64,000 nt of DNA from Okeania sp. SIO2B3 (GCF_010672525.1 NZ_JAAHGH010000003.1:62001-126000); one strand, 5' to 3'. Positions 39,684-50,145 are shown, counted from the first letter of the stretch. Notes: generated by a model not told the origin, from the letters alone. Program-made: numbers and translations.

Positions 39684-39860
39684 CTACAAGATTCTTCGGC
39701 CTGGTAGCACATCTCTATCTGGGTGTATTAGAGCAACTTCTCCATTATCCATTACCACACCTAAAACTAAGACCTCAGATATAAAGTTAGCGACTTGACG
39801 TGGTGGCAAGTTTGTCACTGCTAGAATTAATTTGCCCACTAAATTTTGACAAATATTCAG
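39684..39860 (-). pseudogene. C-terminal relic of a CsaA-like tRNA-binding protein
   Basis: The minus strand reads NLVGKLILAVTNLPPRQVANFISEVLVLGVVMDNGEVALIHPDRDVLPGRRIL then TAG. This is the conserved C-terminal part of the small CsaA/tRNA-binding (OB-fold) family. The N-terminal half is absent or scrambled (about 39861-39910 gives no clear match). It was not in the ORF track because no start remains. Confidence 0.6.
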
Positions 39861-40438
39861 TCTCAGTACAAGGTCAAAAATTAGTCTGAGTATGATGCCT
39901 CTCTAAAGGAACAAGGAAATCTGACATTTTGACTGAGTCTAGAGGTAATAGCACAATGGCTCAACAATTACGAAAACAGGACGCAAGGGAGCATCAAATA
40001 CCTAAAGTAATGTGGCTATTGAATTGATGGCAACACTTTCTTCTTTGTTTAGCTTGGCTGGATGTCAAACTGAAGGTTTTTTAGAATCTATATTTGCTCT
40101 GATGGGAATAGAGTGTCAACTAACGATTAACTTGGCTCATGTCAGGGTAGCGATCGCCGGCAGCTACTCCCTGGGGTGCTACGGCTTCAATTTGTTTGAG
40201 TTCCTCTGGAGTCAAAATAATATTGACAGCAACTAAATTTTCTTCTAAATATTTGCGTCGCTTAGTTCCAGGAATCGGTACAATATCATTCCCTTGAGCG
40301 AGTAACCAGGCGATCACGAGTTGAACAGGTGTTATATCATGTTCGGATAAGAGCGTGATCAAAAAACTTTCTCCTTCAACTCCAGTTCTTCTTCTTCCTT
40401 CTGATGTAGTCGATGGGGATATCGCTATCCCTCACCTC

Positions 40439-40568
40439 TATAGCAATGTGCACTGGCATATTTACAAATTACAAGAACTGTCCAATAGCTAAAAGTCTTA
40501 CAATATCGGTTTTTTATTCCTCCTGTTGCCTGTTGCCAGATGAGCTGTTGCCTGCGCACAGCGCTATA
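40439..40568. repeat. MITE-C copy 2 (130 bp) in the reductase relic
   Basis: TATAGCAATGTGCACTGG to GCGCACAGCGCTATA, same ends and interior as 28901-29016, plus a small extra tract (CCTGTTGCCTGTTGCC). Confidence 0.75.
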
Positions 40569-40915
40569 CTACAAAACCGTGCGTGAGAGTTTCCAGCTCA
40601 CACGGCTCCTAACATTGCAGGATTATTCAAGGTTGGTTACACCTAATTTCACACCTATATTTCAAGGTTTGTCCACCCTTGTAGCGCCTCAGTTTTCGCT
40701 ACTCTTCGGCTTTATACCTGGAGATTTTTCACGGGCAAGAGTCTCTTACTCTCGATTTGAGTCTACTTACCCAGGCAAGTGCGTTTTGGCTTAATACAAT
40801 TTCGGTTTCACGGCTAAGAGCAATGCCTCCCCTGGTCTGCATATGCTGAACATTACTCCAGGATATGCAGACCAGGGGAATCGTTATCCCGATCAAGACG
40901 TTGCTTAAACTTTCC
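40569..40915 (-). mobile_element. Group II intron-like RNA segment
   Basis: On the minus strand the sequence GGAGCCGTGTGAGCTGGAAA..CTCTCACGCACGGTT (about 40570-40606) is the stem-loop I recognise from group II introns just before the reverse-transcriptase ORF. Upstream of it AATGCAGACCAGGGG-type sequence is repeated in inverted form (40827-40846 and 40862-40880). No reverse transcriptase follows, so it is a fragment. Identity is recalled from the motif, not proven. Confidence 0.45.
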
Positions 40916-41264
40916 CTACGAGCGTGGTCGAAAGCTGAGAGTCTCAAACAAAAAGCCATGACCTAGAGGACTGTAAGCCACAAAGCCAATACCTAACTCA
41001 CGCACAGTGGGTAAGATTTCATCTTCAGGTTCGCGACTCCAAGCAGTATCAAGTAGGGTTACCCCCAGTTCAAAAGCGCGGTGAATTGTAGCGATCGCTT
41101 CTTGTTCATTACGTCCACGGTAAAACTCTGACATTCCCATGCACCCCAGTCCGAGAGCTGAAACTTCTAGTCCCTGACTACCTAATTTACGGATTTCCAT
41201 TTTGATTCTCCAATTTAATTTATAATTTAATTTTTCCTCATTTATTAAGTAAACTGGGTTTAGC

Positions 41265-42737
41265 ATGAATTGGATATTTATAGAAATAAAAAATGTATTT
41301 AGTTTATTGGTTCAAATCTTTCAAATAAAACTATTTGAGTTAGGAAATCAATCATTTTCCATCAAGAATATTACTGAAATAATTTTCTTAATTGTTTTAG
41401 TAGTATTTTTCTCCCGCACAATAAAAAAGTGGATGAAAGAATGGATATTAGTTAATTTAGGAATCAAAAAAGGTACAAGAGAAGCCATCGCTGCCATTAT
41501 TAATTACATAATTACAATAGCTGGTATCTTAATAGTGCTTCATAATGCGGGCATTGACTTAACCTCAATTACTGTAATTGCTGGTGCTTTAAGTATTGGC
41601 ATTGGTATTGGCATGAAAAATATTATTAGTAATTTTGTTAGTGGTTTAACAATTTTGATTGCTCAACCAATTAAAATCGGAGATTTTATCGAAGTTGATG
41701 ATTTATCAGGAATAGTAGAAAAAACCTCAATTCGTTCAACTGTAATCCGAACTATTGATGGTATTTTTGTGATTATTCCTAATAATTTTTTAGTAGAACA
41801 AAATATTATTAATTGGAGTCATAAAGATTCGACATCTCGCCTACATATTCCTATTGGTGTTGCCTATGGTAGCGATACAATCTTAGTAACAGAAGCACTT
41901 TTAGATGCAGCTAGAAAAGAAAAAAAAGTTTTATCAAATCCTTCACCAAAAGTTTGGTTTAAAGGGTTCGGAGATAGTGCCTTAAATTTTGAACTATTAG
42001 TCTGGATTAAATATCCTCCTCTTATAGATTCAATCACAAGTTCTTTAAACTTTTTAATAGATTCAGAATTACGTTATCGGAATATTTCTATTCCTTTTCC
42101 CCAAAGAGATTTACATATTCGCCAGATTAATGATTTAATTCAAACACATAAAAAAACCGAGTCAACAACTGTTGTAAAAGATCAAAAAAACCTTTCAACT
42201 TCCTTAGTCAAAAATATAGCAAAAACTCAGCAAAATCCTTCAAAATGGAATTTACGAGATTTATTACGACAGATTAGTTATTTCCATAATTGTAATAATA
42301 TTGAACTACGAGACATCATTGAAAATGGATATAGAAAAATTGTTCCTCGCGGTGAAATAATCTGTTTAGAGGGAGAGTCAGGAGACTCATTTTATATTAT
42401 TCTTTCAGGGTCGGTAGAAGTCTTTTCAGAAAAAGCAAATAAGTATATAACAACTAGATATGCAGGAGAATTTATTGGAGAAATGTCACTAATATTAGGG
42501 ATTACTCGTACAGCGAGTCTTCGTGCCACAGAAGATACAATTTTATTTGTAGTAGACCGAGACAATTTACACAATCTTTTGGCAAAACACCAAAGACTAG
42601 CAGACAAAATTTCTGAAGAATTATCCCGACGTTTAGAGACTTTAAAAAACTTAGGATTACTTGATAACCAAGAAAATTCCCAAGAAACAGCAATGATTTG
42701 GATTCGGAATCGAATTTATACTTTATTTGATATTTAA
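41265..42737 (+). CDS. MscS-family channel with C-terminal cyclic-nucleotide-binding domain
   Basis: Predicted inner-membrane channel of 490 aa. Helices lie at about 5-22, 32-52 and 72-95; the pore-lining helix follows as [27 protein letters not shown] (about 104-130). The MscS beta domain follows: [34 protein letters not shown] and [16 protein letters not shown] linker (about 290-335) leads to a cNMP-binding domain (about 350-470): [23 protein letters not shown] and phosphate-binding cassette [21 protein letters not shown] with the key Arg. This architecture matches the bCNG subset of MscS proteins. In that family nucleotide gating dominates over mechanosensation. The start lies head-to-head with the reductase relic. 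A MITE-A copy abuts the stop codon. Confidence 0.92.
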   Translation: MNWIFIEIKNVFSLLVQIFQIKLFELGNQSFSIKNITEIIFLIVLVVFFSRTIKKWMKEWILVNLGIKKGTREAIAAIINYIITIAGILIVLHNAGIDLTSITVIAGALSIGIGIGMKNIISNFVSGLTILIAQPIKIGDFIEVDDLSGIVEKTSIRSTVIRTIDGIFVIIPNNFLVEQNIINWSHKDSTSRLHIPIGVAYGSDTILVTEALLDAARKEKKVLSNPSPKVWFKGFGDSALNFELLVWIKYPPLIDSITSSLNFLIDSELRYRNISIPFPQRDLHIRQINDLIQTHKKTESTTVVKDQKNLSTSLVKNIAKTQQNPSKWNLRDLLRQISYFHNCNNIELRDIIENGYRKIVPRGEIICLEGESGDSFYIILSGSVEVFSEKANKYITTRYAGEFIGEMSLILGITRTASLRATEDTILFVVDRDNLHNLLAKHQRLADKISEELSRRLETLKNLGLLDNQENSQETAMIWIRNRIYTLFDI

Positions 42738-42739
42738 AT

Positions 42740-43017
42740 AGGGCTTGCGTATGGAAAGTCTTTTTGTAGGGGTAGGATACAGGAGACAGGAGACAACCCA
42801 CCCGCAGGCCCCGACCGTGGAGGGGAAGACAGGAGGAACGGGGAATGAGCGAGGAGGTAGGAGTAACAATTGTCAATTTGGGATTTTTCTGCCCAACTAT
42901 GCGCCTAAAATACGAGCTTTTTGAGGGTTTTCAACGTGATACCTGGCACTGCAATTTGACCCTCACAGTACTCAAACCTTTATATATCAATACTTTTAGA
43001 ATTAATCAGCAAGCCCT
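42740..43017. repeat. MITE-A copy (278 bp) at the channel gene stop
   Basis: AGGGCTTGCGTATGGAAAG to AATTAATCAGCAAGCCCT, flanked by AAAT at 42736-42739 and 43018-43021. The left target duplication overlaps the TAA stop of the channel gene. Confidence 0.85.
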
Positions 43018-43082
43018 AAATAATCAAAGCTTGAAGAAGGAAGAGGGAAGAAGGAAGAGGGACAAAGACTATTGAGCAACAA

Positions 43083-43130
43083 AAAAACCTAAATTTCCTG
43101 TAGATATTCACCCTTGAGTTTACACAAACG
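43083..43130 (-). repeat. Dispersed 48-bp tract
   Basis: AACCTAAATTTCCTGTAGATATTCACCC then TTGAGTTTACAC; inverted relative of 20075-20120. Function unknown. Confidence 0.55.
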
Positions 43131-43238
43131 ATAAAGTGCAGACATGATGCTATAACAAATCTGGTTATTATAGGGTAGTTACCTAGATACCCAAATCCTT
43201 ATCAGACAAAGATTTTGAATTTTTTGAATATCTCCTTA

Positions 43239-43788
43239 GTGACATCTCCCACACTAAGCTGATGCTATAGTGTGGGCTTCTAGTTTCGTAGCCCCGGTAT
43301 CCCATCGGGCAAGCGCGTGCTTTAAGGACGTCTGGGTCCTACCGCCCTATTTTTGATATTTATCGCAGCATTTAAGTCGCGGTCTATTACAATACCGCAA
43401 TGCGGACAAGAATGAGTTCGTATGTTTAATTCTTTAGGGACTTTTTCCCCACAATTTGAGCAGTCTTGGCTAGTATTTTTGGGGTTCACTGCTATGGTTT
43501 TCCCCTCCAGCATTTTCCTCCTGCGGAGGAGCTGCGCTAACAGCTTTGACAGTTAAAAAGTTAGAAATTGGCCCCCAAATTGCATCGTTAATTGATTTAC
43601 TCAAACGGGTCAATGCTTGCCCTTTAATGTTTAAGTTTGCCTCCGGCACGCCGCTCCGCGTCTACGTGGGCAATAACATCCGCTTTTAATAACAATTCAT
43701 TGGCTGTTTTGAAGTGAAAGTCTTTACGCTTGTCAGCTACCTTTTTATGTTGTTTAGCCACAGCTTTGACAGCTTTTACATGTCTTAC
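43239..43788 (-). pseudogene. TnpB 3' relic, sister of the 37.8-kb copy
   Basis: Holds GKTIAVNPKNTSQDCSNCGEKVPKELNIRTHSCPHCG and DRDLNAAINIKN, then stops. The right-end motif GACATCTCCCACACTA..TAGTGTGGGCTTCT matches that at 37801-37842. Inserts: CTCCTGCGGAGGAGCTGCGC (43521-43545, VSAAPPQE in the reverse frame) and the shared GCCTCCGGCACGCCGCTCCG at about 43643. The gene is cut at 43780, where a short hairpin and tatC follow. Confidence 0.8.
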
Positions 43789-43809
43789 ATTCTGAGGAGA
43801 CCTCAGAAT
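43789..43809. repeat. Perfect hairpin ATTCTGAGG-AGA-CCTCAGAAT
   Basis: Nine-bp stem, three-base loop, no U-tract. A sister (CTCTGAGGAAACCTCAGAG) lies inside the IS relic at about 47094-47112. So it is a dispersed palindrome, not the tatC terminator. Confidence 0.65.
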
Positions 43810-43845
43810 TACACACTCGCTTCTGACTTCTGATTTCTGACTTCG

Positions 43846-44700
43846 TTAACGTCCTATCAACTTTACGACAAAACTACCACTTAGATAAAGAGCAACTACT
43901 GCTCCACCTAATAAACTTTGAGTTAAAGGGTCAGTTGAAGGAGTTAAAACTGCTCCTAAAACTGCTGCACCTAACAATACATATCTCCAGCCAGAAAACA
44001 TTTGTTGAGAAGAAACAATTCCTGAAATACCTAACAATAATTGCAGAATCGGAATTTGAAATGCTAATGCCGTACTAAACATTAATAGCAATACAAATTC
44101 AAAATATTGTTCAATTGACCAAGCTTGTTCTACTACTTCCGAGCCGTAACTAATAAAAAACTTCAAAGCTGCTGGTACAATTGCAAAATAAGCAAATACT
44201 AATCCCAATCCAAATAAAACTGTAGAACCTAAAAAAATCGGTCCGAGAAATCTTCTTTCTCTAATAGTTAGACCTGGTAGAACAAACTTAACTATTTGAT
44301 AAAGTATAAAAGGACTTGCCAAAAGAAAACCACTATAAGCAGCTACTTTAATAGTTACAAAAAAATATTCTCCTGGAGCCAGTTGGAGAAACTTTACTCC
44401 TTGGGCAGGAACTTCTAGGAATTGGACAATAGGTTTAACTACAACGAAGCAACCGATAATACCTACTACTCCTGCTATTAGAGAATAAAATATTCGCATC
44501 CGTAACTCTTCGAGATGGTCAAATATAGACATTTCCACATCATCAGGAGATCGATCGAGATAATCATCTTCTTCTAAATCTTGGCGATCGCCTACTCGAT
44601 CTGTATTATTCGGCTTAACTTCAGGCTCTTTCAAGCTTACAGGTGCTAAATTATGATTATCTGAACCCTCTGGAGGAGTGTTAGTTTCTGGAGGTGTCAT
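43846..44700 (-). CDS. tatC: Sec-independent translocase TatC
   Basis: Core receptor of the twin-arginine pathway, which moves folded proteins over thylakoid and plasma membranes. It has 284 aa with an acidic, Pro-rich N-terminal extension of about 55 residues ([20 protein letters not shown]) before the conserved [15 protein letters not shown]. Six membrane segments follow, including [18 protein letters not shown] and the [14 protein letters not shown] region. The C terminus is [11 protein letters not shown]. Substrates in this window with RR signals are PetC and possibly SodA. ATG at 44700. TTCTGACTTC tandem repeats end the gene on its 3' side. Confidence 0.96.
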   Translation of the reverse strand: MTPPETNTPPEGSDNHNLAPVSLKEPEVKPNNTDRVGDRQDLEEDDYLDRSPDDVEMSIFDHLEELRMRIFYSLIAGVVGIIGCFVVVKPIVQFLEVPAQGVKFLQLAPGEYFFVTIKVAAYSGFLLASPFILYQIVKFVLPGLTIRERRFLGPIFLGSTVLFGLGLVFAYFAIVPAALKFFISYGSEVVEQAWSIEQYFEFVLLLMFSTALAFQIPILQLLLGISGIVSSQQMFSGWRYVLLGAAVLGAVLTPSTDPLTQSLLGGAVVALYLSGSFVVKLIGR

Positions 44701-45389
44701 ATCTGTTTTTGATTTTAGATTTATCTATATATAAAGTTCCTATTTTCCACAGTGTAGACCATTGTACCGAGATTCAGTAAGCAAATTCATCTTCCCATAG
44801 TGTAGTTTGCGGGTAATTTAAGTCTATTAATCAGCCTTGAAAGGAAGTAAAAATCACGAAAACAAGAAAAACTGACTATTGATAGTTGAATATTAATTGC
44901 TATATTTAACCCATCTATAATTTTGCCTAAATCACAATTAATAGAGTTGGCAATAAAAATATTGGAGCCAAATTATGTTTAACAAAAGATGGAAAAAAAA
45001 TCTGATTTTATCCTTAACTAGAGGATTAGAATTTCATAAATTCTTGCTATTTTACTACTCACAATCATAAATATTCGTGCAGCTATAAAAACATAGCTAA
45101 AGAAAAGGTTGGTGCTTGAGATAGGCTGATGATAAATCGAACACGGTTTGATTTTTTCCCACGGTTTCTTATTGCCTGATGGAGCTGTTCCCTACTACAG
45201 GTATCCATGAAAATTAATTTGACATTTGATAAAAGTAGATAACAGAGAACAACAAATATACTTATATACAATAACCGTAGATATATAATTAATTTTGCTT
45301 AACTACTTAAAACAAAAAACACATTACTAATCCACAAGTTTTGGGGTTTTCAGTTGAGAATCAATCACAAAATTCAGCTTTCAAATCCC
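44701..45389. other. Intergenic stretch between gpsA and tatC
   Basis: I see no repeat family or credible gene; the 62-aa ORF at 45083 has no supporting motif. Confidence 0.5.
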
Positions 45390-46382
45390 TTATTCAGCTT
45401 TCAAATCTCTTTCCATTAGAGCTACTACTGCTTCTTCAGGAGTAATTTTTCCATTTAATAAAAGAAAAACCTGATGAGAAATAGGTACGCGAATTTCCTC
45501 TCGGTAAGCAAGATCGATCAAAACATTCGTAGTATTAACACCCTCAGCAGTACCTTGTAATTCGTCTAAAATTTTCTCCAAACTTTTACCTTGAGCTAAA
45601 GCATAACCAACCCGATAATTTCTACTCAAAGAACTACTACAAGTTGCCAACATATCTCCTAAACCAGATAACCCAAAAAAAGTTTCAGTTTGTCCGCCTA
45701 AATGATTACCAACCCGAATAATTTCTGTCAAAGCACGAGTTAACAAAGCTGATTTAGCATTAGTACCAAGTTCCAAACCATCACAAACTCCAGCAGCAAT
45801 AGCAATAACATTTTTCAAAGTTCCACCTAACTCCGTACCAATAGGATCGGGACTACTATAAACCCGAAATAAACCAGAAGCAAAAATATTTTGTACTGTT
45901 GTTGCTGCTGCCTTATTTTTACTAGCAACTACCGTTGCAGTAGGTAATTTATCATTAATTTCTTTTGATAAATTAGGACCAGATAAAACTACGACTGAAT
46001 TATTAGGAAAATTTGTTTCCCAAATCTGAGAAGGAGTCCGCCTTGTTGCCGAATCTAATCCTTTTGTAGCAGTCACAATAATTACCTTTTCTGATAATCC
46101 AATTTTTTTGATTTTTTCTGCCGTTTCATTCACTCCTTTCATAGAAATTGCCGAAACTATAATATCAACATTTTGGAGTATTTCTGATAAACTTACATTC
46201 AAGCTACGAGACCATAAATGTATTTCATGTTGATTATGACCAGCCAATTTTGCTAAAGAAGAACCCCATGCACCTGCACCTAGAATCGCTAAGGTTGCCT
46301 TTTTTTTCGATACTGGATAAGCAGAGTCTAAAGTTCTAATAATTTTTCTTATTTTATCAGCTTGAGATATTTTACTTACCAT
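45390..46382 (-). CDS. gpsA: Glycerol-3-phosphate dehydrogenase [NAD(P)+]
   Basis: Reduces dihydroxyacetone phosphate to sn-glycerol 3-phosphate for membrane lipid synthesis, in the cytoplasm. It has 330 aa. After a roughly 27-residue N-terminal extension comes the Rossmann motif LAILGAGAWGSSLAKLAG. Further motifs are VSAISMKGV, LSGPNLSKEI, GTELGGTLKNVIAIAAGVCDGLELG (active-site Lys in LKN) and GLSGLGDMLATCSSSLSRN. Full length and intact. The 3' end has a duplicated TTCAGCTTTCAAATC in its last codons and just beyond (45378-45405). Monocistronic. Confidence 0.95.
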   Translation of the reverse strand: MVSKISQADKIRKIIRTLDSAYPVSKKKATLAILGAGAWGSSLAKLAGHNQHEIHLWSRSLNVSLSEILQNVDIIVSAISMKGVNETAEKIKKIGLSEKVIIVTATKGLDSATRRTPSQIWETNFPNNSVVVLSGPNLSKEINDKLPTATVVASKNKAAATTVQNIFASGLFRVYSSPDPIGTELGGTLKNVIAIAAGVCDGLELGTNAKSALLTRALTEIIRVGNHLGGQTETFFGLSGLGDMLATCSSSLSRNYRVGYALAQGKSLEKILDELQGTAEGVNTTNVLIDLAYREEIRVPISHQVFLLLNGKITPEEAVVALMERDLKAE

Positions 46383-46562
46383 AATTTATGAATTTGATTT
46401 ATTAATTAATTATTGATTTTCAGAGAAGTCAGTACAATAAGTCAATGGTGATTTTTCACTAACTCATAATTAATTTGTTCTCAGATATTCTCACTCTTCT
46501 AGAGAAAATATATATAGCGCTATTAATTCCACCACCAATAATTAGGACTTACGCAAAAAAAA

Positions 46563-47618
46563 CTATAGAACCCCTGAGTGGTATCTTTTTAGGAAAAGCT
46601 ATATAGTTAAATAGCGATCACCAATTATCATCAATAAGAGTTGGACAAATGCCAGCCTTCAAGCAGTTTGACAGACAAAGAATGGGTTCTTATTGAACCA
46701 TCCCATACCAAAAAAGAAGAAAACTTGTCCAACATGCAGGGAGCAAGAGAGAAATTTTAGATGGTATCTTGTATCAACTCAAGAATGGTTGTAACTGGTG
46801 TTACTTATAGTGCATATTTACCACCCTATTCAACCGTATTTTGGCTTTACTTGCAGTGGCGAGCATCAGGGGTAATTGAAAAAATTAGAGATGTATTGCA
46901 TTCTCAAGTATGTCAATAGGTAAAAAAAAGCGATCGGGGACAACTTTAATCATCATTGATTCACAGGCAGTAAAAAATACCTGTAATGCTAGTATCAAGT
47001 CAATCATGATTTTGTTTTTACAAATCTACGAACGGAATTAAGCGACATCTGGCAGTAGATAGTCTCGGTTTTCCTTCTTGCTCCGTCCTTACTCTGAGGA
47101 AACCTCAGAGCGGGCGGTGCGCTTTTTTTACTTATTGCAGCAAAGCTAATGTATCTGATGATCAGGGATTAAAAGAAATATTGTCAGATAACGTTGATTA
47201 CTTCAAGTCCAAACCTGTTAATATCCCTAAAATTACTATCCTACTTGACAATGGATATCCCATAGGAAAAAATAACACAGGAGTTAAAGAAAATTTATCC
47301 AACAATTATGACCAAGATTCGGTTTAAACTATCACCAAAACCTTCAAAGGTGAAGAAAAAACAGCAAGGAAAAACAGGGTTTGTGCCCGTCAAAGCCAGG
47401 TGGGTCATCGAAAGAACCAACTCTTGGATGGAGAGATGTCAAAGCTTGACTAAAAATTTTGTTTGCGTTTGCTTCCGCATCCCGTAGGGAAGCATTCCGC
47501 AGGAAAAGAACCCTGGAAAATGCTACCGCCAAGATTAATATCCAGTTTTATTCGACTAATGCTCAAGAGACTGGCGATCGCCTAGGTTTTTAAAAGATAC
47601 CACTCAGGGGATCTATAG
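46563..47618 (+). mobile_element. Decayed IS element with intact 28-bp terminal repeats
   Basis: Ends CTATAGAACCCCTGAGTGGT and, inverted, CTATAGATCCCCTGAGTGGT, each followed by ATCTTTT. Between them a transposase is readable in pieces: LTDKEWVLIEP, GILYQLKNGCNW, PPYSTVFWLYLQWRASGV, RHLAVDSLGFP, LLDNGYP, and a late RKNQLLDGEM region. This is the IS5-like (DUF4096) group. Multiple stops and frameshifts. Two palindromic inserts lie inside (hairpin at 47094; GTTTGCTTCCGCATCCCGTA at about 47464). Confidence 0.85.
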
Positions 47619-47983
47619 GTATTGATTTTAATGCTGAGTTGATTTCAGTCTACAGGACAACGACAAGCATCCAATAGAAATATTGTTTGTAAGTTGTCAA
47701 ATTAGCAGAATTTTTTGAATGTGCTATTGCCATTGAGTCTCTAGATTTTACCAATAAAAAATGGCGTTGGTGATTTGAGGTATGATATAATATCAGACTC
47801 AGAGGGCGACAGAACTCTGTTCCGCTTACGTGATAGAACCCCGTTCCGCGCTCCACGACCAAAAAACTTTCTCCTTCTACTCCTCTTTCTTCTTCTTTAC
47901 TTCCCTACTGACTCCTGAGTTCTGACTCCTGACTCCTAAGTAATTAAGATTAATATCATACACTAATTCAGCAACACCATATA

Positions 47984-48412
47984 ATGAATATATTTTCCAA
48001 AAATTCTGTACTTGTGCCCATAGATTTTTCCGATAAATCTGTTGAGGCGATCAATGTAGCTCTAGAATTTGTTCGAGATCCTTCTTATTTATGGATTCTC
48101 CATGTGTTGCCTCATCTCAATCCTACTGAACCAGGAGTAAGGTGGCATACTGTCGATGACCAGAGTCGCAAACAGCACATTGAAAAAGTGTTTCACGAAC
48201 AGATTCAAGGTGCTAAATATGAAGGTATTAATTTTAGTGTGGCGATCGGAAATCCTAGCTCAGAAATTTTGGATTATGCTCAGGAAAAAAAAGCAGATTT
48301 GATTGTCATTCCTTCCCAAGGACATAGTGGTCTTGGTCGATTTTTACTAGGATCAGTTGCTGAACGAGTTGTCAGGTATTCTCATTGTCCTGTTTTAGTT
48401 CTACGAAATTGA
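47984..48412 (+). CDS. Universal stress protein (UspA family)
   Basis: Soluble single-domain Usp of 142 aa. It opens SVLVPIDFSDKSVEAINVALEFV and closes GHSGLGRFLLGSVAERVVRYSHCPVLVLRN. The nucleotide-binding loop G-2x-G-9x-G(S/T) is nearly complete: the first Gly is Pro (PSQG-x9-GS), so ATP binding is likely but unproven. These proteins help survival under stress and starvation by mechanisms that vary. It lies alone between two IS relics. The upstream 47619-47983 has no gene. Confidence 0.92.
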   Translation: MNIFSKNSVLVPIDFSDKSVEAINVALEFVRDPSYLWILHVLPHLNPTEPGVRWHTVDDQSRKQHIEKVFHEQIQGAKYEGINFSVAIGNPSSEILDYAQEKKADLIVIPSQGHSGLGRFLLGSVAERVVRYSHCPVLVLRN

Positions 48413-48777
48413 CATACTATCCTGCGGTCAGATACGGAAATTATTCTTCAAGCAGGATTATACCAAGCGCGATAAATGTTTGCTACATTTTCTTAGGCGT
48501 TGGTAATTGCTAAGATGATTTTCTGTTAGGGGTAATAAGTATCCGGATAATTAGTTATTGTATGATGAGAGGACTCAGGAGTCAGAACTCAGGAGTCAGA
48601 ACTCAGGAGTCAGTAGGAAAAAAGGATGAGAGTTGGAATTATCTGGGGATAAGTAGGCATTTTATGTCTGCATTGCATGGAAGTAGAAAGTGCGATAACT
48701 GTATAACCGGATTTTATATAACACCCCTTGCCTACTCTGGTTGGATATTTACAACTATCACAGGGGAATAAACCTTA
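48413..48777. other. Short tandem repeats before an IS relic
   Basis: AGGAGTCAGAACTCAGGAGTCAGAACTCAGGAGTCAG at 48567-48613 is a 14-bp tandem. A TACCAAGCGCGATAAATGTTTG tract near 48462 recurs at 1206. The 69-aa ORF crosses the tandem and is not supported. Confidence 0.55.
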
Positions 48778-49729
48778 GGGCGTGTCATCAATTAAAGAGG
48801 TTGACATTAAATGTATAGTATGCTTATGAAGAATAACTACAGGAACAACATGCTAAGAACTGTTCTAAATGACTAGACGTTATGCCTTGCGTATGGGATC
48901 AATGGGAACGCCCATACAAATTTACTACCAGGGTGTAAAGGAACTGTAGGAAGGAAAGCATTGGACAACCGCCTCTTTGTGGAAGCTGTTTTATACAGAT
49001 ATAGAGCCGGAATTCCGAACCAGAGATAACCCAGAAAGATTTGGGGACTTCCGCGTTATCCATACCCGTTTTAGTCGCTGGAGTCGCTCAGGGGTAACAG
49101 AAAGAGTGTTTCACGCTTTAGCTGAGGATGCAGAAGTCCAAATATGCCATGATCGATGCTACTACTGTTCGTGCTCATACTCGTAGTGCAGGAGCGAAAG
49201 ACAGTAGTGCAGAACAGGAAAATATTGGCCTAAGCATTGGGGGATTGAGTACGAAAATACATGAGGTAGTAGATGCTCTGGGTAATCCCACCCCTAGCAT
49301 TTTTAACCCCAGGCCAAGGATGCGACTTAGATGGAGCAGATGTTTTATTACCGATGGTAGAAGCGACAAGCAGTTTTGGCTGATCAAGCCTATGATGCTC
49401 AAGAGCGGGTGCTAATCGCCTTTAACTGAGAGAGGAATAGAAGTAGTAATTCCCCCGAAAAAAAACCGCGCGTGAACTCCGCAACTACGATGAGATATTG
49501 TACAAAGCACGCCATCTCATAGAAAATTTCTTTGCCAAACTCAAACAATATAGAGCGTTGGCGGAGCAAGTGCGGCAGCTATATCGCTACAAGATATGAC
49601 AAGCGTTCAGTAAACTTTCACCGGAGGAATTCCTACAGGTAGCCTCAGCCATTTTATTAGCATAGCGATCACCATTGACCTACAGCATACAATACCAATT
49701 TTGTCAAAATTTTAATTGATGACACGCCC
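48778..49729 (+). mobile_element. Decayed IS5/IS427-type element with perfect ends
   Basis: Ends GGGCGTGTCATCAATTAAA and its exact inverse TTTAATTGATGACACGCCC, with TA on both sides. The transposase is read as MTRRYALRMGS..., GDFRVIHTRFSRWSRSGV-like pieces and YAMIDATTVRAHTRSAGAKDSSAEQENIGLSIGGLSTKIHEVVDALGNP (IS5-type DDE signature). Frameshifts throughout. It is not autonomous. Confidence 0.88.
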
Positions 49730-49983
49730 TAACGTTAAGCATTCTTTTTTCACCCTTGGTATTACAGGATTATTGGTTTGTGTTCCGCAAGGACAGGCCA
49801 ACATTTAGTCCAATTTTTCGGTATATTAAAAACCAGATATTACCTTCAATGATAAAAATCCAGTTTATTTGAATTTTACTTTATTATTTATTAACTTTAA
49901 TTAAGAGGATCGACCTAAATGATTATTCAGGAGATTACAATAATTATATAGAGTTATCCTGATTAAATAGGGGAGTAGGAAAT

Positions 49984-50145
49984 ATGTTAAGAACTCCTAC
50001 ATTTCATGTCAATCAATACCAAGCATTATTACAAAATCTCAAGCAAACTATTCTATATTGGCTGAAATATTTTTGGAAATTTAGTTTATTTTATGGTAAA
50101 TATACTGCTTCTCCACCTTGGCAAAAAACCATTAATATAAATTGA
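49984..50145 (+). CDS. Possible 53-aa small protein
   Basis: ATG with AGGA 7 bp upstream. The sequence MLRTPTFHVNQYQALLQNLK then TILYWLKYFWKFSLFYGKYTASPPWQ has a Trp/Tyr/Phe-rich amphipathic part. It is too short for the ORF track. It may be a small membrane-associated peptide or a relic; I do not recognise it. Confidence 0.35.
   Translation: MLRTPTFHVNQYQALLQNLKQTILYWLKYFWKFSLFYGKYTASPPWQKTININ

Larger units (their letters stand above)
40120..41200 (-). pseudogene. Aldo/keto reductase relic, deleted and interrupted
   Basis: The N terminus at 41200 reads [53 protein letters not shown]. It then jumps in frame to [31 protein letters not shown], so about 100 residues between LLDTA and [10 protein letters not shown] are missing, including the catalytic Tyr and Lys. 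About 550 bp of foreign sequence follows (40380-40915), then the C-terminal part resumes ([32 protein letters not shown] to MSQVNR). The ORFs of the track at 40120 and 40916 are these two ends. Dead gene. Confidence 0.85.

Noticed and set aside
43789-43809. Terminator for tatC
   Set aside because: The hairpin has no U-tract and has a sister copy inside an IS relic, so it is a dispersed palindrome.
45083-45271. 62-aa ORF between tatC and gpsA
   Set aside because: No motif, no ribosome-binding site, composition like the surrounding non-coding DNA.
46563-49729. Composite transposon carrying the universal stress gene
   Set aside because: The two flanking IS relics have different ends and transposases, so they cannot mobilise the segment together.
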